From Lysobacteraceae bacterium (lineage in GTDB: Bacteria; Pseudomonadota; Gammaproteobacteria; Xanthomonadales; Xanthomonadaceae): a stretch of 13,408 nucleotides of DNA. The first letter of the stretch is position 1, and the number at the start of each line of letters is the position of its first letter. The stretch is from the NCBI GenBank assembly GCA_017990865.1, contig JAGNNB010000034.1, positions 1 through 13,408 on the forward strand. The letters run 5' to 3'. Position numbers and translations under genes: made by a program. Shown here piece by piece: positions 1 through 6,935 of the stretch. A model generated the notes under the pieces. That model had not been told where the DNA came from and made no database searches. It saw only the letters and a list, made by a program, of their open reading frames with translations.

Positions 1-575
1 CTATTGCGCGGGTTCGGCGCGCCGGTGGCGAAGTCGGTGCTGTTGTTCGCCGTATCGGTACAACCGCTGTCGGCGCGCAGCACGGCAAGCGTGTTGCTCG
101 GGGCCGGCGTCGGCGCGGTTTCCGAGCAATTGGCGGTGCCGAAACCGACGAAGTCGACGATGGCGCCGCCGGTCGGGCAGGCGCCGGTCAGCGTGGTCTG
201 GTTGTTGGTCAGCGCGATTTTGCCGGCGGTGCCGCTCATCGCGATGGTGCCGGTGGCATCCGGTGTCGGCAGCGCCAACGCGGCGGTATTCGCGCCGTCG
301 GCCTGCTTGATCAGGTAATAGCCGCCCGCGGCGATCGAGCCGCTGAGGTTCGTCCGGGTCCATGTGGTGCCGGTCGAGGAGGCGTATTGCACGGACCAGC
401 CGGTCAGATCGACCGACGTAACGCCGTTGTTGTGCAGTTCGATGTAGTCGCTGCGGTAAGTCGCGCCGGTATTGCCGCCGCCGCCATGAAGCTGGCTGAC
501 CACTACCTGGGCGTTGACGCCGCCCGCAGTGAGCAGAAGTCCGGCCGCGAGGACGCGGCTGATGAATCGGAACAT
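1..575 (-). CDS. Secreted lamin-tail-domain protein, N-terminal part (C-terminus off the left edge)
   Basis: The minus-strand frame opens at ATG 575-573 and stays open to base 1, giving 191 complete codons. It begins MFRFISRVLAAGLLLTAGG, a typical signal peptide (basic n-region, hydrophobic core), with a probable signal peptidase I site after VNA, about residue 22. The mature protein starts QVVVSQLHGGGGN. It continues with features of the lamin-tail domain (LTD): SDYIELHNNG, VDLTGWSVQYAS, GGYYLIKQ, and later IVDFVGFG and a final ATGAPNPRN. From family knowledge, this domain often stands at the front of ExeM/NucH-type secreted nucleases and other large extracellular proteins. The catalytic part, if any, is outside the window, so the nuclease reading is inference. 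An AGGGGA ribosome-binding site lies at 583-588, seven bases before the ATG. The annotated domain is clear; the full function is not. Confidence 0.85.
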   Translation of the reverse strand, partial: MFRFISRVLAAGLLLTAGGVNAQVVVSQLHGGGGNTGATYRSDYIELHNNGVTSVDLTGWSVQYASSTGTTWTRTNLSGSIAAGGYYLIKQADGANTAALALPTPDATGTIAMSGTAGKIALTNNQTTLTGACPTGGAIVDFVGFGTANCSETAPTPAPSNTLAVLRADSGCTDTANNSTDFATGAPNPRN

Positions 576-894
576 GCGTGATTCCCCTAAGTGCTCTGTC
601 GAATAGAGACCGCGGCTGCGCGCGGGACACGAATTGTGACGGAAATCCTCAGTGTCGTGGGTTGCAATCCGATGACTGGCCCCGGTCGAGGATCTTCACC
701 GAGGCGTGCCCGTCGCGGAATTCCCGATGCTGCCCACGAAAATCAATCGCTTAAATACCATTCTTCGCGTCGTCTCTATCGTTATGGTCTCATCGCCTCG
801 TCCTGTGGCGTTCGGAGCCCACGCGGTCGGTAGCGTCGGCCGCGGCCCCGGCGATGCGGTATCGCCGCGGCGCCCGGTCGGGTTAGCCTGAGAC
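576..894. other. Divergent intergenic region between the LTD gene and tryptophan dioxygenase
   Basis: This 319-base gap contains no convincing gene. It holds the ribosome-binding site of the minus-strand LTD gene at 583-588. A relatively A/T-rich patch around 739-765 includes TAAATA at 752-757, a possible -10, but no good -35 is seen. A perfect 7-bp inverted repeat, CGGCGAT / ATCGCCG with a 5-base loop, lies at 849-867, 28 bases before the dioxygenase start. It could be an operator or a leader hairpin. Short open frames crossing this gap lack ribosome-binding sites and family features. Confidence 0.6.
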
Positions 895-1779
895 ATGGCT
901 ATCGATCAGAACGAGCGTCCCCTCGAAGCGGACATCCACACCGACCTCGCCGGTCGGATGACCTACAGCGGCTATCTGCAGTTGGACCGATTGCTGTCCT
1001 CGCAATTGCCGTTATCCGACCCGCCGCATCATGACGAAATGCTGTTCATCGTTCAGCACCAAGTCGCGGAACTGTGGATGAAGCTGTTGGTGCACGAGTT
1101 GAGCGCCACCGTCGATCACATGCGCAACGATCGCGTCTGGCAATTCGGCAAAGTCGCCGCGCGCTGCAAGCGCGTGCAAGAGCAGCTCACCAGCATGTGG
1201 TCGGTGCTGGAAACGCTGACGCCTTCGGAATACATGGAATTCCGCCATGTGCTGGGGCCGTCGTCGGGCTTCCAATCGCTGCAATACCGCACCGTGGAAT
1301 TCCTGATGGGCAACAAGAACGCCGCGATGCTGCGGGTGTTCGATTACGACGCGGAACTGCAGGCGCGATTGCGCGCGGTGCTGGAAGCGCCGAGTCTGTA
1401 CGACGAATTCCTGCGTTATCTCGCGCGCTGGGGCCATGCCGTGCCGGAGAAATATCTGCAGCGCGATTGGACCAAACCGCATGTGTTCGATCCGGAACTG
1501 GTGCCGGTGTTCGAACGCATCTACGAAGACACCGCGACCTACTGGCGCGAATATGCCTTGTGCGAGGACATGGTCGATCTGGAGACGCAATTCCAGATCT
1601 GGCGTTTCCGGCATTTGCGCACGGTGATGCGCGTGATCGGCTTCAAGCGCGGCACCGGCGGTTCCAGTGGCGCGCCGTTCCTCAAGCAAGCATTGGATCT
1701 GACGTTCTTCCCCGAACTGTTCGATGTGCGCACGGTGGTGGGACCGTTGCGCGATCCGCGCAAGGCGGCGGATCGCTGA
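895..1779 (+). CDS. kynA: Tryptophan 2,3-dioxygenase
   Basis: Heme enzyme that inserts O2 into L-tryptophan to give N-formylkynurenine, the first step of the kynurenine pathway, in the cytoplasm. The 294-residue length fits the bacterial family (about 280-300). Landmarks fall at the same numbers as in the well-studied Xanthomonas enzyme: distal His55 in FIVQHQ, substrate-carboxylate residues Tyr113 and Arg117 in SEYMEFR, Ser124 in GPSSGF, proximal heme ligand His240 in WRFRH, and Thr254 in the mobile KRGTGGSSG loop. [12 protein letters not shown] near the C-terminus is also characteristic. ATG 895 is chosen because the numbering then matches. The preceding bases show no strong ribosome-binding site, only a weak GAG. 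The CbiM-like gene follows 25 bases later on the same strand. No kynureninase or formamidase is present in the window. Confidence 0.96.
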   Translation: MAIDQNERPLEADIHTDLAGRMTYSGYLQLDRLLSSQLPLSDPPHHDEMLFIVQHQVAELWMKLLVHELSATVDHMRNDRVWQFGKVAARCKRVQEQLTSMWSVLETLTPSEYMEFRHVLGPSSGFQSLQYRTVEFLMGNKNAAMLRVFDYDAELQARLRAVLEAPSLYDEFLRYLARWGHAVPEKYLQRDWTKPHVFDPELVPVFERIYEDTATYWREYALCEDMVDLETQFQIWRFRHLRTVMRVIGFKRGTGGSSGAPFLKQALDLTFFPELFDVRTVVGPLRDPRKAADR

Positions 1780-1804
1780 TGCTTCGCGGACGATCGCGAC
1801 GGTG

Positions 1805-2464
1805 ATGCCGATCGCGGCGATCGATTCGCTGTCCGGCCCGATCGCATGGGCGGCGATGTTCGCCGCCATGGCGATTCTGGGCGCGGCGGCGCGGCGTTTG
1901 CCGTGGCACAAATTGCGCGACGACGCCGAGGCTTGGCGCGTGTTGCTGGTGGCGACCGCGGTGTTTTGCGGCCTGCGCTTTTTCAACACCGATGCATTGG
2001 TGGGCGTGCGTCTGCATTTCATCGGCGCGGCCTTGGCGACGCTGATGTTCGGGCCGCGCTTCGCGCTGTGGTCGATGGCGATCGCCAGCCTCGCGGCGTG
2101 GGCGATGGGCAGCGCGTGGTACGGGTGGGCGCCTGATTTCCTGGTCGCGGGCGCGCTGCCGGTGGCGGTGGCGCAGGCGGTCGCGAACGGCATCGAGCGA
2201 CGTCTACCGCCGAACGTCTTCGTCTACGTGATGGTTCGCGGCTTTTTCGGCGGCGCCGTCGCCATCGCCGCCAGCAATCTGGCGAAAGCCGGCCTTGCGT
2301 ATTGGCTGAACGACTCGGCGGCCGCGGCCTACGCGGCGGCGACCCTGCCGATGATGTTCGGCGAAGGCTTCCTTTCCGGCGGCGCCATCGTGCTGATCGT
2401 GGTGTATCGACCGCAATGGTGCGCGACGTTCGACGATGCGCGCTATCTTCGCCCGAAGCCCTGA
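1805..2464 (+). CDS. CbiM-like energy-coupling-factor transporter permease subunit, orphan
   Basis: A 219-residue, very hydrophobic inner-membrane protein with about six membrane segments. The stretch VGVRLHFIGAALATLMFGPR (67-85 region) matches the CbiM/NikM core, where a histidine follows the second helix, and FGEGFLSGG (185-193) resembles the family's conserved Glu-Gly helix. In true Co/Ni transporters the N-terminus reads M-H-I-x-D/E-G and His2 binds the metal. Here it reads MPIAAIDS, so that ligand is missing, although His71 corresponds in place to the second ligand. No ATPase (CbiO) or T component (CbiQ) is nearby. The open frame extends 27 codons upstream into the dioxygenase gene. ATG 1805 is preferred because the hydrophobic protein begins there, but no clear ribosome-binding site is seen. 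The family is fairly sure; substrate and transport activity are unknown. Confidence 0.72.
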   Translation: MPIAAIDSLSGPIAWAAMFAAMAILGAAARRLPWHKLRDDAEAWRVLLVATAVFCGLRFFNTDALVGVRLHFIGAALATLMFGPRFALWSMAIASLAAWAMGSAWYGWAPDFLVAGALPVAVAQAVANGIERRLPPNVFVYVMVRGFFGGAVAIAASNLAKAGLAYWLNDSAAAAYAAATLPMMFGEGFLSGGAIVLIVVYRPQWCATFDDARYLRPKP

Positions 2465-2479
2465 ATCCCGGCCGATGTT

Positions 2480-2498
2480 GCGGCGCACCACGCGCCGC
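2480..2498 (+). terminator. Short GC hairpin after the CbiM-like gene
   Basis: A perfect 7-bp stem GCGGCGC / GCGCCGC with a 5-base loop (ACCAC) begins 16 bases after the stop codon of the CbiM-like gene. No T-tract follows directly, so it may be a transcript 3' end stabiliser or a weak terminator rather than a classic intrinsic terminator. Confidence 0.35.
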
Positions 2499-2503
2499 CC
2501 GGT

Positions 2504-2532
2504 TTGACGCACCGGAGCGGGTCGGTCATTCT
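2504..2532 (+). promoter_or_regulatory. Candidate promoter for the peptide transporter gene
   Basis: TTGACG (2504-2509, five of six consensus bases) is separated by 17 bases from CATTCT (2527-2532, a poor -10). This would start transcription near 2539, giving a leader of about 70 nt before ATG 2611. The -35 is good but the -10 is weak, so this is tentative. Confidence 0.35.
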
Positions 2533-2610
2533 CCGCCGGCGACCAGACCCCCGCGGGAATGGCGCGAACGCCTTTCGCACAACCCATCTATTCAAAGAGA
2601 GAGACCCCGC

Positions 2611-4116
2611 ATGAGCGGAGCGACCGCCACTACCGATCAACCGTCGGCCATCCCCGAATTCGATCAAGTCCTGGGACATCCCAAACCGTTGTGGATGTTG
2701 TTCATGGCGGAATTCTGGGAACGCTTCGCGTTCTACGGCATTCGTTGGGCGCTGGTGCTGTACATCGTGGCGCAGTTCTACAACGGCGAGGCGACCGGTC
2801 AGGCGCCCGCCGGTTTGATCTACGGCTCGTATCTGGCTTTGGTCTACGCCGGCGCGATCTTCGGCGGCTACGTCGCCGACCGTTACATCGGTTATCAGCG
2901 TTCGATCCTGGTCGGCGCGGTGATCATGGCCATCGGTTTGTTCCTGGTGAGCATTCCCAACGAGGACGTGTTCAAGCTCGGTCTCGCCACCATCGTCGTC
3001 GGCAACGGTCTGTTCAAACCGATCATCTCGACCGTCGTCGGCAAGATCTACGCCCAAGGCGACGATCGCCGCGATTCGGGCTTCACCATCTTCTACATGG
3101 GCATCAACGCCGGCGCGTTCATCGCCCCGATCCTGACCCAGATCCTCGCCGAGAAAGTGTTCGGCACCGAGACGATGCCGGCCTACAAAGTGGTGTTCAT
3201 CGCGGCCGCCATCGGCATGCTGATCAGCACCTTCTGGTTCTGGCTCGGTCGCGGTCAGCTCAAGGGCATCGGCGCCCCGCCGGTCGGCGGGGAAAGCCTC
3301 AACCGCGTCATCATCGTCGCCATCGGCGCGGCCTGCGTGGTGCCGGTGGTGTACTTCCTGCTCGCGCTCGGCGCGCAGAAACTGCAGATCATCCTCACCG
3401 TGATGTTCGTGTTGCTCGCGGTGATGCTGCTGATCGAAGGCATCCGCAACGGCAAAGAAGCCCGCGACAAAGTCATCGCGATGCTGATCATCTTCGCCTT
3501 CAACATCCTGTTCTGGATGTTCTTCGAGCAGGCCGGCAGCTCGTTCACCTTCCTCGCCGACAATATCGTGAATCGCGATTTCGGCGGCTGGACATTCCCC
3601 ACCGCTTGGTTCCAAAGCGTGAACTCGGTGGCGATCATCCTGCTGGCGCCGGTCATCGCGTGGATTTGGGTGAAGCTGGGCCGTATGAATCCGTCGATTC
3701 CGCGCAAATTCGGTTTGGGCCTGTTGTTCAACGGCTTGGCTTTCCTGCTGTTGATGTTCGCGCTGTCCTCGCTGGTCGATCCGGCGACCTTGAAGATCCC
3801 GTTCTGGACGCTGTTCGCGGTGTATTGGATTCAGTCCATCGGCGAGCTGTGCCTGTCGCCGATCGGTTTGTCGATGGTGACCAAACTCGCGCCGATGCGG
3901 CTCGTCGGCTTCGGCATGGGCGGTTGGTTCCTGTCCACCGGCATCGGCAACAATCTGTCCGGCATCTTCGCTGGCCACGTGAGCGGCGAAGGCGGCATGA
4001 CCACCGCGTCTGCGCTGTCCGGCTACACCTTCGGGTTCTGGTCGCTGATCGGCTTCGGCGTGCTGTTGTTCCTGATCGCGCCGCTGATTCAGAAGTTGAT
4101 GCACGGCGTGAAGTGA
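2611..4116 (+). CDS. Proton-coupled oligopeptide transporter, POT/PTR2 family
   Basis: A 501-residue inner-membrane carrier that imports di- and tripeptides with protons. The family signature ExxERF is present in the first helix (E34, E37, R38, F39, followed by AFYG). Further POT motifs are FTIFYMGINAGAF with the PTR2 core FYxxINxG, LIYGSYLALVYAGAIFGGYVAD in helices 2-3, FWMFFEQAGSSF (helix 7 region), and WIQSIGELCLSPIGLS (helix 10), which carries the conserved glutamate. The pattern of about 14 hydrophobic segments and the length of about 500 agree with bacterial DtpT-like members. ATG 2611 is supported by the purine-rich AAAGAGAGAGA at 2594-2604; the upstream extension of the frame is out of character. 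The gene probably has its own promoter. It sits between tryptophan and tyrosine breakdown genes, consistent with peptide scavenging. Confidence 0.95.
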   Translation: MSGATATTDQPSAIPEFDQVLGHPKPLWMLFMAEFWERFAFYGIRWALVLYIVAQFYNGEATGQAPAGLIYGSYLALVYAGAIFGGYVADRYIGYQRSILVGAVIMAIGLFLVSIPNEDVFKLGLATIVVGNGLFKPIISTVVGKIYAQGDDRRDSGFTIFYMGINAGAFIAPILTQILAEKVFGTETMPAYKVVFIAAAIGMLISTFWFWLGRGQLKGIGAPPVGGESLNRVIIVAIGAACVVPVVYFLLALGAQKLQIILTVMFVLLAVMLLIEGIRNGKEARDKVIAMLIIFAFNILFWMFFEQAGSSFTFLADNIVNRDFGGWTFPTAWFQSVNSVAIILLAPVIAWIWVKLGRMNPSIPRKFGLGLLFNGLAFLLLMFALSSLVDPATLKIPFWTLFAVYWIQSIGELCLSPIGLSMVTKLAPMRLVGFGMGGWFLSTGIGNNLSGIFAGHVSGEGGMTTASALSGYTFGFWSLIGFGVLLFLIAPLIQKLMHGVK

Positions 4117-4123
4117 TCGCATC

Positions 4124-4151
4124 GCCGCACCCGCCCTTGAGGCGGTGCGGC
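4124..4151 (+). terminator. GC-rich hairpin downstream of the peptide transporter
   Basis: GCCGCACCCGCC (4124-4135) pairs with GGCGGTGCGGC (4141-4151) around a 5-base CTTGA loop. This gives an 11-bp stem with one bulged C, starting 8 bases after the stop codon. No T-run follows, so it may act with Rho or as a 3' stabiliser. Confidence 0.45.
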
Positions 4152-4164
4152 CTGCCGTCGCCGG

Positions 4165-4195
4165 GCGAGCGGACGACGATCGCGCGTCCGCTCGC
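4165..4195 (+). repeat. Perfect 11-bp inverted repeat, second hairpin after the transporter
   Basis: GCGAGCGGACG (4165-4175) and CGTCCGCTCGC (4185-4195) are exact reverse complements separated by 9 bases. It follows the first hairpin by 13 bases, forming a tandem hairpin pair. No T-tract is present. It may be part of a bidirectional or Rho-assisted 3' end. Confidence 0.5.
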
Positions 4196-4277
4196 GAACC
4201 CGCGCGAAGTTCGACGTTGACTGGCCTAGTTCGTGGGCCCAGTTCGCGGATCGACTTCGCGGGTTGAACAGGCGGCG

Positions 4278-4283
4278 TATGAT
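4278..4283 (+). promoter_or_regulatory. Candidate -10 element for the small membrane protein
   Basis: TATGAT (five of six consensus bases) stands out in a GC-rich gap, 63 bases before ATG 4347. No good -35 lies at a usual distance, so this is only a candidate. Confidence 0.3.
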
Positions 4284-4346
4284 GGCGGTGCGACGGCGCG
4301 CGGGGAGGCGGGCCGTCTGGCATCGGGATCTCGTCGAGGGGGTGTC

Positions 4347-4778
4347 ATGCGGGTGTCGCATCGTCCGTCCAAGTGGTTCTGGATCGTTTCCGCTCTGCTG
4401 CTGGCCTGGAATCTGCTGGGCGTCATGGCCTATGTGCAAGAGGCGACGATGAGCGCCGAAGCGCTGGGCGCGATGCCCGAAGCGCAGCGCGCCTTATTGC
4501 AATCGCGCCCGGCCTGGGCGACGGCCGCATTCGCCGTCGCGGTGTTCGGCGGCGCCGCGGGTTGCTTGATGTTGTTGTTGCGCAGCCGCATCGCGGTGCC
4601 GGTGCTGGCGTTGTCGTGCGTCGGCGTGGTGGTGCAGATCGTCCAGGCATTCTTCATCGCCGACACCTATGCCGTTTACGGCCCGAGCGCGCTCGCGATG
4701 CCGGCGATGGTGCTGGCGGTCTCGATCTTCCTGGTGTGGTACGCGAGACGCGCGCGCAAGCGCGGCTGGTTGTGTTGA
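4347..4778 (+). CDS. Small four-helix inner-membrane protein of unknown function
   Basis: A 143-residue protein with four predicted membrane segments at about residues 11-30, 58-78, 82-104 and 115-132. A short basic N-terminus (MRVSHRPSKW) and a basic C-terminal tail (ARRARKRGWLC) suggest both ends are cytoplasmic. The segment between helices 1 and 2 (MSAEALGAMPEAQRALLQSRPAWAT) would be periplasmic. I recall similar hypothetical membrane proteins in related proteobacteria but know no function. ATG 4347 is chosen over the longer upstream frame because GAGGGGG lies 4 bases before it and the hydrophobic part starts just after. Its stop codon overlaps the putative TTG start of the next gene. Confidence 0.85.
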   Translation: MRVSHRPSKWFWIVSALLLAWNLLGVMAYVQEATMSAEALGAMPEAQRALLQSRPAWATAAFAVAVFGGAAGCLMLLLRSRIAVPVLALSCVGVVVQIVQAFFIADTYAVYGPSALAMPAMVLAVSIFLVWYARRARKRGWLC

Positions 4779-5125
4779 GCGCTGAATTCGTGTTGGCGCC
4801 TTCCGGCTCATTGCTGGTTCGCGATTTCGGCCCGCGTTCTATCGTTGCGGGATATCGCTATGAGCCTCGCTTCGACCCGGAGCAGTACCGTTCATGCGTG
4901 CTCACGATCGAATCGGCGCTCATGGGCGATGGCGAGGCTATCCCGACACTGTGTTTGCGCCTGTTCGGCGCTACCGGTGCCTTGTCCGATCTCTGGCATG
5001 GCCGTCATGTCCGGATCGCGCAGCACGATGACGACCCTCAGACGGAATTCGGGCGTTTTTCGATCGATGTCGTGCAGTCTGACGTTCGGGTTGTGAAGCA
5101 CTTCGCCCGATTCGAGTACGAGTGA
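4775..5125 (+). CDS. Hypothetical protein, about 116 residues
   Basis: Open frame to TGA 5123-5125 with no recognisable family. It is soluble and mixed in composition, with alternating hydrophobic stretches (SLLVRDFGPRSIVAGYRY, SCVLTIESAL, FSIDVVQSDVRVVKHFARF) that suggest a beta-rich fold. The codons look less GC3-biased than in neighbours (several TCT, GAT, TTT, CCT, GTT). It may be a recent arrival or weakly expressed. The start is uncertain. TTG 4775 overlaps the preceding stop (TTGA) and would allow translational coupling; GTG 4772 and GTG 4790 are alternatives. None has a strong ribosome-binding site. Comparison frames in this stretch look worse, so I judge it a probable but not certain gene. 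Confidence 0.55.
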   Translation: MSAEFVLAPSGSLLVRDFGPRSIVAGYRYEPRFDPEQYRSCVLTIESALMGDGEAIPTLCLRLFGATGALSDLWHGRHVRIAQHDDDPQTEFGRFSIDVVQSDVRVVKHFARFEYE

Positions 5126-5159
5126 TCTGCGGGCGGAGAGTGCGCATTTCGGCCTTGGC

Positions 5160-5720
5160 TCAATCCTTCGCTTCGCCCAGCGTCTCCGTCGCTGCCGCCA
5201 GTTTCTTCAATAAACCGTCGAGCATCGCGCGCTCGGCCTCGTCCAGCGGCGCCAGCAGGCGCTGTTCGTAATCGCGCGCCACCGGCACCACGTCGTCGTA
5301 AACGGCGTAGCCGGCCTCGCTCAATTCCAGCACCGATCTGCGGCGGTCGTCGCCGTGGGTATCGCGTTGCAGCAAGCCGCGTTCGAGCAGCCGCGCCACC
5401 GCGCGGCTGACCGCTACTTTGTCCATCGCCGTGCGTTCGGCCACTTCATTGGCCGACAGTTCTGCGTCGCGGCCCAACACCGCGATCACCCGCCATTCGG
5501 TGATGCCGATCCCGAAGCGCTCGGCATAGCCCTGGGCGATGTTTTGGCTGATGCGGTTGGACAGCACGCTCAACCGGTAGGGCAGGAAGCGTTCGAGATC
5601 GAGTGCCTGATGGTCGGGCGCCTGAGGGGCCGACGCCGACGCCTCCGCGCCGGACGTGCGTGCGTGCGGCCGCGGCGACGCGGGTTTCGAGGCGGACGGA
5701 CGAGTGGCGCGAGCGGACAT
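5160..5720 (-). CDS. MarR-family transcriptional regulator, probable repressor of tyrosine catabolism
   Basis: A 186-residue protein (from ATG 5720). Residues 1-40 form an Ala/Ser/Pro/Arg-rich, probably disordered tail; residues 41-180 are a MarR winged-helix domain. It shows PYRLSVLSNRISQNIAQ (dimer helix), GITEWRVIAVLG, the helix-turn-helix ELSANEVAERTAMDKVAVSR, and the wing HGDDRRRSVLELSEAG with the family D-R-R pattern. The gene is divergent from hpd and shares its promoter region. An in-frame GTG at 5744 would add eight residues. However, it lies inside the operator palindrome and at or just upstream of the predicted transcript start (about 5743), so ATG 5720 is preferred, although no strong ribosome-binding site is visible. 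Its ligand is likely an aromatic pathway intermediate, which is inferred from context only. Confidence 0.88.
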   Translation of the reverse strand: MSARATRPSASKPASPRPHARTSGAEASASAPQAPDHQALDLERFLPYRLSVLSNRISQNIAQGYAERFGIGITEWRVIAVLGRDAELSANEVAERTAMDKVAVSRAVARLLERGLLQRDTHGDDRRRSVLELSEAGYAVYDDVVPVARDYEQRLLAPLDEAERAMLDGLLKKLAAATETLGEAKD

Positions 5721-5728
5721 GGCGTGGC

Positions 5729-5757
5729 TTGCAATTGGTTTCACCTGAAACTATATT
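5729..5757 (+). promoter_or_regulatory. hpd promoter
   Basis: The -35 TTGCAA (5729-5734), an exact 17-base spacer and the -10 TATATT (5752-5757, five of six consensus) predict a start near 5764 and a leader of about 65 nt before hpd. The spacer is mostly the operator palindrome. Confidence 0.65.
5738..5751. promoter_or_regulatory. Palindromic operator, probable MarR binding site
   Basis: GTTTCA-CC-TGAAAC is a perfect 6-bp inverted repeat with a 2-bp centre. It occupies the last 14 of the 17 spacer bases of the hpd promoter, and its edge overlaps the -10 of the divergent regulator promoter. The position and symmetry fit a MarR dimer site that blocks RNA polymerase in both directions. Binding itself is inferred. 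Confidence 0.65.
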
Positions 5758-5778
5758 CCTCGACCTCGGCCCGGGCAA
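5750..5778 (-). promoter_or_regulatory. Divergent promoter of the MarR-family gene
   Basis: Read on the minus strand, the -35 is TTGCCC (5778-5773), the spacer is exactly 17 bases and the -10 is TATAGT (5755-5750, five of six consensus). It predicts a start near 5743, which favours ATG 5720 as the translation start. Its -10 overlaps the hpd -10 and the operator. Confidence 0.55.
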
Positions 5779-5828
5779 GCCACGGCATCGCGTCGTCCGC
5801 TGCGGGGTCTCGTCACTGGAGTTCCGTC

Positions 5829-6935
5829 ATGAGCGCACAGCCTCAAAACGCCCCGCAAACCGCTTCATCGCTCGTCACCTTCGAGAACCCGATGGGGATC
5901 GACGGTTTCGAATTCGTCGAATTCGCCGCGCCGGCCGGTCAGGCCGAACACTTGCACGACTATTTCCGTCGCCTGGGCTTCGTGAAAGTCGCGCGCCACA
6001 AGACGCGCGCGATCAGCACCTATCGCCAAGGCGATTGCACGTTCCTGATCAACGAAGATCCCGATTCCTTCGCCGCCGACTTCGCCGCCAAGCACGGCCC
6101 CAGCGCCTGCGGCTTCGCGATCCGCGTGAACAAACTGGCCGAATGGGTGCGCGTGCAGGCCATGAAGAACGGCGCCACGCAGATCGGCCCGCGCGAGTTG
6201 ACCAAAGCCGTGGCCGCGCCGGTGATCGAAGGCATCGGCGGCTGCATGCTGTACATCGTCGATCGCTACGACGACAAAGGCACGATCCACGACCCGGATT
6301 ACGAATGGCTGCCGGACGCGGAGATGATGCCGAAAGGTTTGGGTTTGACTTTCATCGACCACCTCACCCACAACCTGTACTTCGGCAACATGGAGAAGTG
6401 GGCGGACTATTACGAGCGCCTGTTCAATTTCCGCGAGATCCGCTACTTCGATATCAAAGGCGCGAAAACCGGCCTGCTGTCGAAGGCGATGACCGCGCCG
6501 GACGGCATCGTGCGCATTCCGCTCAACGAATCGTCCGACCCGAAATCGCAGATCAACGAATACCTGCAGCAGTACAACGGCGAAGGCATCCAGCACATCG
6601 CCTGTTTCACCGACGACATCTACGAAACCGTCGAGGCGATGCGCGCGAACGGCATCGAATTCCTGGATACGCCGGAGACGTATTTCGATGTGGTGGATCA
6701 GCGCGTGCCGGGCCATGGCGAGGATCTGCCGCGACTGACCAGGAATAAAATCCTGATCGACGCCGACGCGAACGATTCGCAGCGCAAACTGCTGCAAATC
6801 TTCACCCAGAACGCGATCGGCCCGATCTTCTTCGAGATCATCCAGCGCAAAGGCAACGAAGGCTTCGGCGAAGGCAATTTCAAGGCGCTGTTCGAGAGCA
6901 TCGAACGCGATCAGATGCGTCGCGGCGTGTTGTAA
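5829..6935 (+). CDS. hpd: 4-hydroxyphenylpyruvate dioxygenase
   Basis: Non-heme Fe(II) enzyme converting 4-hydroxyphenylpyruvate to homogentisate in tyrosine and phenylalanine breakdown. The 368-residue length is usual. It has two vicinal-oxygen-chelate halves, about residues 25-155 and 170-340. The iron triad is visible: His178 in FIDHLTHN, His256 in GIQHIAC and Glu336 in IFFEIIQRKG. The C-terminal GNEGFGEGNFKALFESIERDQ, which closes the active site, is intact. ATG 5829 has GGAG at 5818-5821 seven bases upstream; the longer open frame runs back into the promoter and the regulator gene. The gene is transcribed from the operator-bearing promoter shared with the MarR gene. hmgA, the next enzyme, follows but is separated from it by a DUF559 cassette. 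Confidence 0.97.
   Translation: MSAQPQNAPQTASSLVTFENPMGIDGFEFVEFAAPAGQAEHLHDYFRRLGFVKVARHKTRAISTYRQGDCTFLINEDPDSFAADFAAKHGPSACGFAIRVNKLAEWVRVQAMKNGATQIGPRELTKAVAAPVIEGIGGCMLYIVDRYDDKGTIHDPDYEWLPDAEMMPKGLGLTFIDHLTHNLYFGNMEKWADYYERLFNFREIRYFDIKGAKTGLLSKAMTAPDGIVRIPLNESSDPKSQINEYLQQYNGEGIQHIACFTDDIYETVEAMRANGIEFLDTPETYFDVVDQRVPGHGEDLPRLTRNKILIDADANDSQRKLLQIFTQNAIGPIFFEIIQRKGNEGFGEGNFKALFESIERDQMRRGVL

Noticed and set aside
1..630. Arg-rich minus-strand frame ending at base 1
   Set aside because: It overlaps the LTD gene in another frame. The LTD frame has a signal peptide, a ribosome-binding site and family motifs, while this one has none.
2443..4323. Very long minus-strand open frame (626 codons) opposite the peptide transporter
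   Set aside because: It is a shadow caused by GC-biased codons of the real gene. Its translation is rich in Arg, His, Gln, Asp and Glu with no family motifs, while the plus strand encodes a clear POT transporter.
5720..5744. GTG 5744 as the start of the MarR-family gene
   Set aside because: It lies within the operator and at or just upstream of the predicted transcript start near 5743, and adds eight residues before an already non-conserved tail; ATG 5720 is preferred.
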